Shown: piece by piece, positions 38,131 through 47,597 of the stretch
Layout of the letters: every line of letters starts with the position of its first letter
Numbering within the stretch: position 1 is the first letter of the stretch
Assembly: GCF_030409905.1 (NCBI RefSeq)
Contig: NZ_JAUFQT010000001.1
Coordinates: 427,001 to 491,000 of the forward strand
Source: Echinicola jeungdonensis
Lineage (GTDB): Bacteria > Bacteroidota > Bacteroidia > Cytophagales > Cyclobacteriaceae
Direction: 5' to 3'
Length of the DNA: 64,000 bases
Position numbers and translations under genes: made by a program
Notes under the pieces: model-generated
The model's database searches: none
What the model saw: only the letters and a program-made list of their open reading frames with translations
Told to the model about the DNA's origin: nothing

Positions 38131-39459
38131 ATGAATCAAAAATTAATTTGGAAAATACATCAGTGTATGGGCCTTTTTGCCGGGGTCATCATTGCCTTTT
38201 TGGGTATTACCGGTGCTGTTGCCCTGTTCAGGCCTGAAATTGATCAGTTGCTAAATCCCCACCTAACCCAAGTGAATAAGCCCACAGGGCCTAAAACTTC
38301 TTTAAATGAAGCAGTTCACAGGGTCCTATCCAATCATCCAGATAAAAAGCTATTTGAAGTTGGATTGCCCAAAGCCCATCAGGACACCTGGAATATCCGT
38401 TTACGGCCAAAGGAGAACAATTCTTTGAACCCCATGATATGGGAAGTTTTTGTCCATCCTTATACTGGTGAGATTCTCGGCGAAAGAAATTATTTCAAGA
38501 CATTTAGTTACTTTTTGAGAAACCTCCATGTTCGTTTTTATGAAGCTGAATTTGGACGTCAAATAGTGGGATTGGCAGGAATAGCACTGTTGATTTCTAC
38601 CATAACCGGATTTTTGATTTACGGGAAATTTATGAAACGGCAATCATTTGGGGAGGTTCGAAAAAAGAAAATAAGAACCCTACAAGCCGATCTTCACAAA
38701 GCTATTGGTATAAGCTCCCTTTTATTTAACCTCATCATTGCCATTACAGGGGCTTGGCTGGGACTTCAACCTTACCTGATGGATATATTTCAAATGGAAC
38801 GCCCCAATCAATTTACCCGACAGGAGAAGGTATTTTCCCCAAAAAAAGACAAGAATTTCCCCTTAGATTATGAAGCTGTACTAAGGACTACCAAGAGTAA
38901 TTTCCCACAAATGATACCATGGTTTATCAGACCATCCACCAATGGAGAAGGGGTGGTACAAATACTGGGTGATGTACCAGGGCAGGCTTATGAAAGGAGG
39001 TCCAATAAACTGGTTCTGGACAAAAAAAACAGGAATACCTTACACCATTACAGGGTTAATAAACAAGGATTTGGGGATCAATTATTTTATGTTCAGGAAG
39101 CCCTTCATTTTGGGGACTTTGGAGGAATACCCGTCAAACTTCTTTATTGCATCCTGGCAATCGCCTCTGGTTTCCTTTCCCTAAGTGGGTTTATCATTTA
39201 TTTGGAAAGGACAAAAAAAGCCAGACAAAAGTCAGGGAGCATAGATCCATTAAAGAAAATTATTACAAAATGGAGTTTGGGCATTATCGCTTTTTGCGTA
39301 GTTATTGGATTTTTAAGCATCCGGTATGGTATTCGAATCCCTTCAATATTGGTCAGCACTACCTTTTATGGAGTTTTGTTATTTCTCCTTCTAAAATCCT
39401 TTTTACAAAGAATAAAAAAACATCAAAATCGCACCCCAAAAACCTACACCCAACTATGA
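38131..39459 (+). CDS. PepSY-associated membrane protein (probable siderophore-iron reductase)
   Basis: 442 aa. An N-terminal helix (GLFAGVIIAFLGITGAVALF), further helices near 150 (IVGLAGIALLISTITGFLIY), 200 (ISSLLFNLIIAITGAWLGLQ) and 340, and soluble periplasmic PepSY segments between them make this the PepSY_TM type, related to FoxB and PiuB. Such proteins are found with siderophore receptors and some reduce ferric siderophores at the inner membrane. Conserved His residues in or near the helices (HQCMG, HKAIG, LHFGDFGG) could hold haem. Coupled by ATGA overlap to the next small membrane gene. Confidence 0.88.
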   Translation: MNQKLIWKIHQCMGLFAGVIIAFLGITGAVALFRPEIDQLLNPHLTQVNKPTGPKTSLNEAVHRVLSNHPDKKLFEVGLPKAHQDTWNIRLRPKENNSLNPMIWEVFVHPYTGEILGERNYFKTFSYFLRNLHVRFYEAEFGRQIVGLAGIALLISTITGFLIYGKFMKRQSFGEVRKKKIRTLQADLHKAIGISSLLFNLIIAITGAWLGLQPYLMDIFQMERPNQFTRQEKVFSPKKDKNFPLDYEAVLRTTKSNFPQMIPWFIRPSTNGEGVVQILGDVPGQAYERRSNKLVLDKKNRNTLHHYRVNKQGFGDQLFYVQEALHFGDFGGIPVKLLYCILAIASGFLSLSGFIIYLERTKKARQKSGSIDPLKKIITKWSLGIIAFCVVIGFLSIRYGIRIPSILVSTTFYGVLLFLLLKSFLQRIKKHQNRTPKTYTQL

Positions 39460-39782
39460 AAAAAGAAATTGATTCAACGAATGAACACTATTTGATCCCT
39501 GCAGTTTTGGCAATGGGTCTTATGGTTGGATTATCTGGCGGTTATTTTTTGTTTGAATGGCAGCAAATAGATTCTGTCAATTTGAAATTACCCTATTACA
39601 ATTTTGCAAACCTCAAAGCTGCTGGAAAGTATGCCAGTAATTGTTTATTATCAGGCCTTTCCCTGACCACTTTTATGTTACTTTGCCCATTTGCTATCTT
39701 AAAGAAATCAAGGTGGGCCAGTGGAATATATATCTTTCTTTCTATTTGCTTAATATGGTTAATTTTTTCATTCTCCTTTTAA
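39456..39782 (+). CDS. Small membrane protein of the siderophore unit
   Basis: 108 aa starting at the ATG that overlaps the PepSY stop codon. A longer frame opens at 39147 but lies inside the PepSY gene. Three hydrophobic helices are visible (YLIPAVLAMGLMVGLSGGYF, LLSGLSLTTFMLLCPFAIL, IYIFLSICLIWLIFSFSF). No family is recognised. Translational coupling suggests it helps the PepSY protein. Its end overlaps the convergent alpha-glucan enzyme gene by four bases. Confidence 0.72.
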   Translation: MKKEIDSTNEHYLIPAVLAMGLMVGLSGGYFLFEWQQIDSVNLKLPYYNFANLKAAGKYASNCLLSGLSLTTFMLLCPFAILKKSRWASGIYIFLSICLIWLIFSFSF

Positions 39783-42700
39783 ACCCACCTCACCAAAGGG
39801 AAGTCTTGTCTATGAGTCAATAATGGATTTTTGGGGTAAATCCGGAAACTGTATTCATAATTACCTGGCTGCAATGCTGGGATTTGTCCTTCAAACACCA
39901 CTTTTTCCTTCCCTATTTCGTGGGCACACAATTCAAAAGTACGGTGACCGTCTTCCGAATCAATATGTTTTTTTCGAAGAATGATCATTTCCACCCCAAT
40001 ATCATTAATTGTAAAATCCCCCATATTTAATGTCAATTTGATATCCACTTCCTTACTCCAATCAGAAATAATTTCGGGGCTGATCCTTAAAACATCCAGA
40101 TCATTCCAATTCCTCCAAACCTTTTTTTTCCATAATGCAAGTTCCTTAGCAGCAGCAAAACCATCGGCTCGCATACGCTGTCCTTTTTCCAACAATTTGT
40201 TGTAGAAATTATGCTGGTAATCCATTAAGGTGCGATGCATGGTAAAATGAGGGGCAACAGAAATGGCAGCTTTGATCAATTGGATCCAGGTCACCGGAAG
40301 GTCTTCGGAATTCCTTTTAAAAAACAGGGGAATAATTTCATTTTCCAGCGTCTTATAGATTTTATCCGAATCAAGCTCATTTTGGAAATCTTGCCGTTCA
40401 TATTCTGCTTCTAAATCCAAAGCCCATCCCATTTTTTCATCATAAGCTTCGGCCCACCATCCGTCAAGCACACTAAAATTCAAAGTTCCATTTAAAAGCG
40501 CTTTCATTCCGCTGGTTCCTGAGGCTTCTTTTTGCCGGTTGGGAGTATTCATCCAAAGATCTACTCCTTGAACCATCAATTTGGCCAGGTTCATATCATA
40601 ATCCTCCAGAAAGAATATTTTATTCCGAAGCCCACCCCCCAGGGATGTTTCATGCACTCTTTTGATCAACTCAATGCTGACTTTGTCCTGAGGATGCGCT
40701 TTTCCTGCAAAAAACAGTAAAACGGGATTGCTCTCTTTATTTAATATCCTTTGGAGCCGATTTAGGTCAGTCAATATTAATTCGGGTCTTTTATAGGTTA
40801 CAAACCTCCTGGCAAAACCAATTACCAATGCATCCTCCCTAATTTGAGAAATTGCCTCCCTGATTTTCCTGGGGCTTTCATGCCTTTGCCGCATGGTTTC
40901 TGTCAGCCTTTCTTTTATGGACGTCAACAATTCCCTTTTCAATTGGACATTGGTATTCCAAATTTCCTGATCCGGCACATCGTAAATCTTTTCCCAATAT
41001 TTTGCATTTTTATGAAACCCCTCTTCAAAATATTTTTCATACAAAACTTTCCAGGCAGGAGCAGTCCAGGTATCATAATGAACCCCATTGGTCACATAAC
41101 CTATGTGCAATTCTTCTGGCAAATAATCTTTCCACAAATCCTGGAATAATTGACAACTTACCTTTTGATGTATCCTGCTTACGGCATTGACCTCCTGGCT
41201 CAACTTCATCGCTAAATTGGTCATTGAAAAACTTTCCTCTAACAGGTTTTCTTTAGCCCTTCCCAGATTCATTAATGTTTCCCATGGGATGTTAAATTGC
41301 TGAGAAAAGTGGGAAATATAGGGCCTTAAAAGCTCCTCACTGAATTTATCTATAGCTGCAGGAACTGAGGTATGAGTGGTAAATAAACTCGAAGTCCGAA
41401 CCACTTCCACCGCCTCTTCAAATGAAAGGTTATCATTTAGGATCAAACTTTGAAGTCGTGCTATTCCCACAAAAGCTGCATGCCCTTCATTACAATGGTA
41501 CACCTCTGGGTGAATATCCAAAGCTTCCAGGACCTGAATCCCGCCCAATCCAAGTAATAATTCCTGACGAAGTCGATTTTCTTGAATTCCCCCATAAAGC
41601 TGGGTGGTAATCCATTTGTCTTCCTGCTGGTTTTCTTCCAAAAAACTGTCCAACAAGAAAAGTTGGACCCTTCCAATTTCCAGTTTCCATACCTGGGCAT
41701 TAACGGTCCTTCCGGGAAATGGCAGGGCTATTTTTAGCACTTGATTTTCTTTATTGGTAACCTGTTGAATGGGAAGGGTCGAAAAGTCCATCCCTGCAGG
41801 TTCCATTAATTGTTCTCCGTATATGGAAAGCCGCTGTTTGAAATATCCGTTTTTGTACATTAATCCCAATCCCACCATGGGGAGTCCACTATCGCTTGCT
41901 TCTTTCAAAAAATCCCCTGCCAATATCCCCAAACCTCCAGAATAAAGTTTTAAGGTGTTATGAATACCATATTCCATACTGAAATAGGCCACTAGGCCTT
42001 TGTCAATTAGTGGGGCATTCATATATTTTTCAAATTCCCTCATCACCTCCTCCAATTTTTGGGTGTAGGCAGCATTATTGGCCAATTTTTCGATCACCGA
42101 ATAATGCAGCGACTGAAGAAATGCCAAAGGGTTTTGGTGGCATTTTATCCAAGTCTCCTGACTGGCCTCCTCAAAAAGTGCTTTAGCAGGTTCATTCCAG
42201 GACCACCACAGGTTGGTGCTCAATCTTTGAAGACCTCTTAAGGCAAAGGGCAAGGCTGATTTCACTGTAACCTCCCGCCATACCGGTTTGGACTCCATGA
42301 TCTCTACTGGCTCCAAAGGAACAGCTTGTGGTTTGTCCCTATATAAGCTATCTCTTTCACTGCTTATTTCCAATGCAAGATTAAAAGCCTGTTCATAATA
42401 TTTTATCTGCTTTTCCCATAAAAAAAACTGGCTTATCCGGCGTGCATCCTCCCGGATTTCCATGATTTCAGCAACAGATTTTTTTGAAAAATCCTCGATG
42501 ATATCTGCTATTTTTTTGACAACCTCCTGATCGTTTCCTTCATTTCTTTCAATCACATAAACTCCCCTTTGTGCTTTTTCCTTCAATTGCAGCAAGGCAG
42601 TCCCAAAACCGGAAACGTCCGTTGTCAACGCTGGAATATAAAATGCCAAACTTTCCAAAGGGGTATACCCCCAAGGTTCATAAAAAGAGGGAAAAACTGC

Positions 42701-43996
42701 CAAATCAAAGCCCATTAGTAAATCGTAGTAAGGCATATTAAATATCCCATCATTACCATCCAGATAGGTGGGAACAAAAATTACCTTTAGATTTTCATCA
42801 AGGGATTGGTTAAGCTCCATCTTTTTGATCCGTTGCATAATGGGATCTGTCTCCACTCCCTGGAGGTGGTGGGTGAGTAATTCAGTTGGTTTAGGATGTT
42901 CAAAATTTGGTTGGCTGATCCGGTCCACCAATTCTTTTCTGGGGCCGGTATGGTGACCGGGCACAAAAATCAAAGCAATCACTTTTTTTGCTGGCGCACG
43001 ATGGTTCCTGATTTCAGCCAATGTGTCAATAAATACATCAATTCCTTTATTTTTAAATTCATTTCGCCCACTCTTGATGATCAAAAGACTGTCCAATGGA
43101 AATTTTTGATTAAATAATCCTTCTGCCACATGAATTATTCTTTTTCTGGCCAGCTCCCTTTGGTTATCCAAATGGGGAGGTACCGGAACCATGGAATTAT
43201 CGAAACCATTGGGAGTGATCAAATCCGGGTATTTCCCCAGCATTTTTTCACATTCCCTGGCGGTCATTTCACTTACTGTAGTAAAGCAATCTGCATTTTG
43301 AGCTGTTATTTTTTCTAAGGAATGTTTGGAAAGCACATTGGATTCCCTGGCTATTTGTTCAGGATTATATTGCCCCAAATGCTGATAAAATGGCAACCCT
43401 TTTCCTGCAATAACCCTTCCGGTCACTGTTGCATGGGTAGTAAAAACAGTGGCCACCTGAGGTACCTTTTCCTCCAAATAAAGTAAGCCCGTTCCGGTCA
43501 TCCATTCATGAAACTGGGCCACTACCCTGTCTGTGGAATTGATATGGCAACGATAAAATGATTCAATGACCTTCCCCGCTGCATAACCAAACATTGCCGG
43601 TTCGATATAGTCCCACTGTCCATTAAGGGAATCGAGTTGATATTTTATCCAGAAATGTTTAAAAATTTCATTTTTTTCAAAAAAGAAAGGAGTGAAATCC
43701 ACCAATATGGCAATGGGGTTCCCCTGGATATTCCAACGCCCAATTTTTATCTTCAGGCCTTCCTGGTCTACATATTGCCTCCATACCTTAAACAAGGTTT
43801 TGTCTTCAATAAATTCAGGATGATCCCCTGTTCCTTTCCAAACATCTGGCCCGATCATCATTAGCCTCTCATGAAAATTTCGTTCGATTATAGGAGCTTT
43901 GGTGGCTAATACCGCATAGATGCCCCCTACTTTGTTACATACCTCCCAGCTTACTTCAAAAAGATAATCAGGTTGGATGATAGATGGATTGGTCAT
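39779..43996 (-). CDS. Fused glycogen synthase (GT3-like) and alpha-glucan phosphorylase (GT35)
   Basis: 1405 aa from the ATG at 43996, which opens with MTNPSIIQPDYLFEVSW; an in-frame start 26 codons upstream lacks support. Residues 1 to about 560 resemble eukaryotic-type GT3 glycogen synthase (FEVSWEVCNKVGGIYAVLAT, RVVAQFHEWMTGTGLLYLEE, FTTHATVTGR, FPSFYEPWGYTPLESLAF). After a linker, about 600-1290 is a GT35 phosphorylase of the DUF3417-containing kind (LSTNLWWSWNEPAKALFE, YFSMEYGIHNTLKLYSGGLG), with the pyridoxal-phosphate Lys in ASGTSGMKALLNGTLNF. A beta-sandwich ends the protein. One chain thus carries both a glucan-elongating and a glucan-degrading domain. Separate activities are inferred from motifs. 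Confidence 0.9.
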   Translation of the reverse strand: MTNPSIIQPDYLFEVSWEVCNKVGGIYAVLATKAPIIERNFHERLMMIGPDVWKGTGDHPEFIEDKTLFKVWRQYVDQEGLKIKIGRWNIQGNPIAILVDFTPFFFEKNEIFKHFWIKYQLDSLNGQWDYIEPAMFGYAAGKVIESFYRCHINSTDRVVAQFHEWMTGTGLLYLEEKVPQVATVFTTHATVTGRVIAGKGLPFYQHLGQYNPEQIARESNVLSKHSLEKITAQNADCFTTVSEMTARECEKMLGKYPDLITPNGFDNSMVPVPPHLDNQRELARKRIIHVAEGLFNQKFPLDSLLIIKSGRNEFKNKGIDVFIDTLAEIRNHRAPAKKVIALIFVPGHHTGPRKELVDRISQPNFEHPKPTELLTHHLQGVETDPIMQRIKKMELNQSLDENLKVIFVPTYLDGNDGIFNMPYYDLLMGFDLAVFPSFYEPWGYTPLESLAFYIPALTTDVSGFGTALLQLKEKAQRGVYVIERNEGNDQEVVKKIADIIEDFSKKSVAEIMEIREDARRISQFFLWEKQIKYYEQAFNLALEISSERDSLYRDKPQAVPLEPVEIMESKPVWREVTVKSALPFALRGLQRLSTNLWWSWNEPAKALFEEASQETWIKCHQNPLAFLQSLHYSVIEKLANNAAYTQKLEEVMREFEKYMNAPLIDKGLVAYFSMEYGIHNTLKLYSGGLGILAGDFLKEASDSGLPMVGLGLMYKNGYFKQRLSIYGEQLMEPAGMDFSTLPIQQVTNKENQVLKIALPFPGRTVNAQVWKLEIGRVQLFLLDSFLEENQQEDKWITTQLYGGIQENRLRQELLLGLGGIQVLEALDIHPEVYHCNEGHAAFVGIARLQSLILNDNLSFEEAVEVVRTSSLFTTHTSVPAAIDKFSEELLRPYISHFSQQFNIPWETLMNLGRAKENLLEESFSMTNLAMKLSQEVNAVSRIHQKVSCQLFQDLWKDYLPEELHIGYVTNGVHYDTWTAPAWKVLYEKYFEEGFHKNAKYWEKIYDVPDQEIWNTNVQLKRELLTSIKERLTETMRQRHESPRKIREAISQIREDALVIGFARRFVTYKRPELILTDLNRLQRILNKESNPVLLFFAGKAHPQDKVSIELIKRVHETSLGGGLRNKIFFLEDYDMNLAKLMVQGVDLWMNTPNRQKEASGTSGMKALLNGTLNFSVLDGWWAEAYDEKMGWALDLEAEYERQDFQNELDSDKIYKTLENEIIPLFFKRNSEDLPVTWIQLIKAAISVAPHFTMHRTLMDYQHNFYNKLLEKGQRMRADGFAAAKELALWKKKVWRNWNDLDVLRISPEIISDWSKEVDIKLTLNMGDFTINDIGVEMIILRKKHIDSEDGHRTFELCAHEIGKEKVVFEGQIPALQPGNYEYSFRIYPKNPLLTHRQDFPLVRWV

Positions 43997-44305
43997 GTTG
44001 TTCAAACTTAAATACCAATAAATGCTGCTTCTAAAAAATTTCCTGGGAGGTATTCCTCCTGGAAAATTCTTCACGTTTACCCTCCCTATAAATTTATGTT
44101 CCCTCCTTTACCCCTTCAATGACCCTTTTCCATTAAAAAACTGACACCTATCATTGAATGCCTTCTTATTTTTTGATTTTAATCGAAAAAACTGTCCTGA
44201 CAAAAAAGATGATTAAGATCAAGGGAGTCAATAGCAATCATCATTTTCAGTCCCAATCTTCTAGGCTAAGTTTAGGGTATCATTTGGAACCAGAAAGAGT
44301 AAATT

Positions 44306-44965
44306 ATGGTACTACCTATTCAACACCAGATCAAAGTTTCCTTCCGCGGTTATCCCCTTAGCGGAACCTTAAAACTCCCCTCTAAAGCAAGGGGAGTTGT
44401 AATTATTATCCAAGCTGCCCAAAAAGGAAGGCAGTTTGGGGATAATAAATTGTTGATTGAGCATCTTCAAAAAAACTACTTTGGAACCTTTGAGCTGGAC
44501 TTTAAACCCCAAAAGACCAATTCCCATTATCCGGAATTCAATGAAAATTACATCATGACCTCCACATTAATTACGGCCACTGCTTATTTACAGGATCTGG
44601 CAGTAACGAAAGACCTTCCAATTGGATTCTTTGGAGCAGGCAATGGAGCGGAAGCAGTACTAAGGGCTGCCACTTACCTTCCCCAGGTCAACGCTGTAGT
44701 AACACTTGGGGAAATCAATGGATTTAGCCGGGAAGAACTTGCTTTAGTAAAATCCCCCACCCTTTTATTGTTGGAAAACACAGAATATGAGGTATTTAAA
44801 AATATGATCAAACTGGTGGACAAATTAAAAAAATGTCCAAGAAAGCTAGAATTGGTAACTGATTCCGGGGATTATCCCAATTCCAATGAAAACAAGGTAA
44901 TGATCACCTTGGAAACTTATGAGTGGTTCCAAAAAAACATGATGTCTGCGGTATTTCATACCTAA
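44306..44965 (+). CDS. Alpha/beta-hydrolase-fold protein lacking catalytic residues
   Basis: 219 aa of the dienelactone-hydrolase-like group that elsewhere occurs next to, or fused with, phosphoribosyltransferases. Fold segments are clear (ARGVVIIIQAAQKGRQFGDN, LPIGFFGAGNGAEAVLRAAT, VKSPTLLLLENTEYEVFKNM). The nucleophile elbow, GxSxG in active relatives, reads GAGNG, with Gly at position 112. The acid and His positions also appear replaced (LLENTEYE; VTDSGDYPNSNENKV). It is therefore probably a non-enzymatic or altered protein. It stands alone at the start of the stress gene island and ends at a strong terminator. Confidence 0.72.
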   Translation: MVLPIQHQIKVSFRGYPLSGTLKLPSKARGVVIIIQAAQKGRQFGDNKLLIEHLQKNYFGTFELDFKPQKTNSHYPEFNENYIMTSTLITATAYLQDLAVTKDLPIGFFGAGNGAEAVLRAATYLPQVNAVVTLGEINGFSREELALVKSPTLLLLENTEYEVFKNMIKLVDKLKKCPRKLELVTDSGDYPNSNENKVMITLETYEWFQKNMMSAVFHT

Positions 44966-44989
44966 ATGGGTTTATTGCTTAATCACCTA

Positions 44990-45021
44990 AAAAGGGGCAT
45001 CCTTCGGGAAGCCCCTTTTTT
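44990..45021. terminator. Bidirectional terminator
   Basis: AAAAGGGGC and GCCCCTTTTT pair around the loop ATCCTTCGGGAA (itself able to pair further), with T and A tracts on both sides. It separates the hydrolase-like gene from the convergent coiled-coil gene. Confidence 0.85.
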
Positions 45022-45114
45022 GATTATTAAAATCCAAAACTATAATTGTTTCCATCAACAGAATAAATTTCAATTAGAAACCAGGCCCTTAGTTTTCACC
45101 TTCTTCTCTTCATT

Positions 45115-45588
45115 TTATGGTTTTTGCTTTCCCAGCAAATGCCCCCCTCTCATCAAATCTTTGCTTGCTTCCGTCAATTGAAATATTTCTTTCTTTAAAT
45201 ACCTAAAATCTTTGACCAAATCCTCCTGAAGTACTTCCAACTCCAAATCGTTTTCCCTAATTTCCTGAGGGGGCAACTCTTTCTTAGATTTTAGGTGGAA
45301 TGAAATTTCTTTCAATTGATTTTTAAGTTCGTTAGCCAAGGATTTTTGTTTTTTCTCAAGGGAGACAAGCCAATCTAAAAAATATTTGGTTTTGCCCTGA
45401 AATTTCTCTGAATTCAACCAAATGAAATATTTATCCAATAATAGATGAAAAAACTTTAGTTCGTCTGCAATAAATTCGATTTGGGATAACCATTCTTCTG
45501 TATCCCGGTAAACTTTTGCCCATAATTTTTCCTCTTCAGAGGGTTGGATCTTGGATTTTGTAGAGGAAGGGGTTTTCTGCTTTTTCAT
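45115..45588 (-). CDS. Hypothetical coiled-coil protein
   Basis: 157 aa from the ATG at 45588 (MKKQKTPSST); the frame extends 18 codons further upstream but with an unconvincing hydrophobic leader. Highly charged, Lys/Glu-rich and almost entirely helical, with heptad-like leucines (LEVLQEDLVKDFRYLKKEI, LEKKQKSLANELKNQLKEI). The layout recalls small stress-associated helical bundle proteins. No family is recognised. It is flanked by stress genes and is probably cytoplasmic. Confidence 0.6.
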   Translation of the reverse strand: MKKQKTPSSTKSKIQPSEEEKLWAKVYRDTEEWLSQIEFIADELKFFHLLLDKYFIWLNSEKFQGKTKYFLDWLVSLEKKQKSLANELKNQLKEISFHLKSKKELPPQEIRENDLELEVLQEDLVKDFRYLKKEIFQLTEASKDLMRGGHLLGKQKP

Positions 45589-45826
45589 GATTTTTAAACA
45601 AATTTCACAAAAAGCAATCAATAAGCACATGATTACAATCACATAAAAACAATATTTTAATCACCTCGTTTAGAGCAATTTAACCCCATTTTTATTACCT
45701 TAAAAGATAAAACACACCCTACAATATCTATTTTAATTTGCCTTAGTCATCATTCAAATAATAGGGTTCTAACTCAAGTCCCAATTCAGCTATCAATAAT
45801 TTGAAAGATAATTAATTTCTTTTCCC

Positions 45827-46672
45827 ATGCTAAAACGAATTTTAGTTCCATGTGATTTTTCAGCCCCTTCCCGGGAAGGGTTTAGGTTGGCTGTTGATAT
45901 GGCATCTAAAGTAAATGGACAAGTAATTGCGGTATATATTATTTATAATGCTGCCCTTTATGATGCCCCTTATATCAATGAAACAGGCTTGGCATTTGAA
46001 CCTCAGTTTTTTGATGACCTGGAAAATTATGCCAAAAAAGAATTTGCCGAATTACAACAATCCGTCAATTGCGATAATGTATCCTGCCATTTAAAAATAG
46101 AATACGGCCATGTAGCCAGCACCATTAAGCGGCTCGTTGAACCCTTAAACATTGATTTGATTGTCATGGGTACTACTGGGGTCTCTGGATGGGAGGAACT
46201 GCTTATTGGGTCCAATACAGAAAAAGTGGTCAGGCATTCCACTGTTCCGGTACTTTCACTTCGGAAAGCACCGGAAATTTCAAATATTAAATCCATTCTA
46301 TTGCCCACATTATTCTCCATTAAGCAAGATGATTTCATCAAAAAATTGATGGAGCTTCAAGCTTTTTTTAAGGCCAATCTTCACCTTCTTTATATCAACA
46401 CTCCCATGCATTTTAAACCTGATAAAATCATAAAGGATAAATTAATCAGCTTTATCCATCATTTTGGGATTGAAAAATACGTTTTCCATTTGGTTAATGA
46501 ATACAATGAGGAAAAGGGCATAATTGAATTTGCCCAGGACAATAATATAGATATGGTTGCATTGGGAACTCATGGCAGAAAGGGCTTAGCCCATCTTTAT
46601 TATGGCAGTGTAGCTGAAAATGTAGTCAACCATATTCGATGCCCCATTTGGACCTACCATATCAAGGTATAA
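45827..46672 (+). CDS. Universal stress protein with two tandem Usp domains
   Basis: 281 aa. Each half keeps the ATP-binding signature G-2x-G-9x-G-S/T: GTTGVSGWEELLIGS (about 111-125) and GTHGRKGLAHLYYGS (about 242-256). The N-terminus ILVPCDFSAPSREGF is the usual first strand with the nucleotide-contacting Asp. Such proteins accumulate during growth arrest, hypoxia or other stress and often gate metabolism through ATP binding. A second tandem Usp protein at 55226 has a degenerate second site, so the two may differ in nucleotide binding. Confidence 0.93.
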   Translation: MLKRILVPCDFSAPSREGFRLAVDMASKVNGQVIAVYIIYNAALYDAPYINETGLAFEPQFFDDLENYAKKEFAELQQSVNCDNVSCHLKIEYGHVASTIKRLVEPLNIDLIVMGTTGVSGWEELLIGSNTEKVVRHSTVPVLSLRKAPEISNIKSILLPTLFSIKQDDFIKKLMELQAFFKANLHLLYINTPMHFKPDKIIKDKLISFIHHFGIEKYVFHLVNEYNEEKGIIEFAQDNNIDMVALGTHGRKGLAHLYYGSVAENVVNHIRCPIWTYHIKV

Positions 46673-47080
46673 AGGGATATGTGAAAATTATGCAAAATTT
46701 AAACACCCCTTCAAGAACCTTTATTCTTAAAATTCAATAGGGGGAAGAAGAATCCGGTAAAGGGCAGTACTATGACTGTAGAGGCTTTTCCAATTCATTA
46801 TAACCGAAAACAAGGGAGAAAATAGGAAATGCGACTTTTTTAAACAAGGCAACTTTTGTTTAATAATGTTAGGTGATAACAAAAAATACCGGTCAACAAA
46901 TCACCCAAAATTCAGTTCTCACTCTTCCGGAAATTAATAAGGGGAAACCTTCCTTTTGAGATAAAAATCATAAAGTCGGAACGATCAAAGTTTGAAGGTA
47001 AAGGGGATAATATCATAATTAATTTTTCTTCTCATTTATAAATTGACCATAATATTCAAATTTTAAAAAAGGAGGAAATC
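46673..47080. other. Upstream region of hsp20
   Basis: A 408-bp stretch with no credible reading frame, RNA or repeat. The only notable element is the Shine-Dalgarno sequence at its end, listed separately. It probably holds the hsp20 promoter; I could not identify a clear -33/-7 pair. Confidence 0.5.
47068..47080 (+). promoter_or_regulatory. Strong Shine-Dalgarno sequence before hsp20
   Basis: AAAGGAGG (47068-47075) lies five bases before the ATG and is perfectly complementary to the classic anti-Shine-Dalgarno core. It is exceptional here, because nearly all other starts in the window lack one. Confidence 0.8.
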
Positions 47081-47542
47081 ATGAACCTTGAACCAAGTAA
47101 AACAAAAAAATCACCCTCAATCTGGACAAATTTGGTAAGCCCACTTCAATCCTTATTGGGTAAGGATTTATTTGACTCAGATATTGATCTTTGGCCGCAA
47201 AAATTGGGCATCAATGTTCCTACTGTAAATACGATAGAAAAGCCAAAGGCTTATGAATTAGAAATGGCAGCACCCGGATTGGAAAAAAAAGATTTTAAAA
47301 TCCAATTGGACAATCAAGTTCTTACCATCAGCTCGGAAAAGTCTGAAGAAAAAGAAGAAAATGAAAAAGGTTCTTCCCGGAAAGAATTTTCCTTTCATTC
47401 ATTCTGTAGATCTTTTTCCCTTCCTGAAAATGTTTTAGAGGATAAAATCGAAGCCAAATATGAGAATGGGATTTTAAAAATCATTATTCCAAAAGCAAAG
47501 GAAACGTCAGTCCAACCTACACATCAAATTTCGATAGACTAA
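47081..47542 (+). CDS. Hsp20/alpha-crystallin small heat shock protein
   Basis: ATP-independent chaperone that binds unfolding proteins and keeps them refoldable. 153 aa: a variable N-terminus, an alpha-crystallin domain (about 50-140) with AAPGLEKKDFKIQLDNQVLT, SFSLPENVLEDKIEAKYENG and the conserved ENGILKIIIPK, then a short tail. The tail lacks an obvious I-x-I/V anchor except the ending ISID. It has an unusually strong ribosome-binding site for this phylum, suggesting high expression on demand. It sits inside the stress island. Confidence 0.94.
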   Translation: MNLEPSKTKKSPSIWTNLVSPLQSLLGKDLFDSDIDLWPQKLGINVPTVNTIEKPKAYELEMAAPGLEKKDFKIQLDNQVLTISSEKSEEKEENEKGSSRKEFSFHSFCRSFSLPENVLEDKIEAKYENGILKIIIPKAKETSVQPTHQISID

Positions 47543-47550
47543 TCAATAAT

Positions 47551-47584
47551 TACCTTCAGGTGGACCAAACAAAACCTGAAGGTA
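47551..47584. terminator. Hairpin between convergent hsp20 and receiver genes
   Basis: TACCTTCAGG (47551-47560) pairs with CCTGAAGGTA (47575-47584) around a 14-base loop, midway between two gene ends. T tracts are short, so termination strength is uncertain. Confidence 0.7.
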
Positions 47585-47597
47585 TTTACTATCAGTT

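Noticed and set aside
44158..44361. 67-codon frame before the hydrolase-like gene
   Set aside because: It overlaps that gene in another frame and has no features; the stretch is better explained as a control region.
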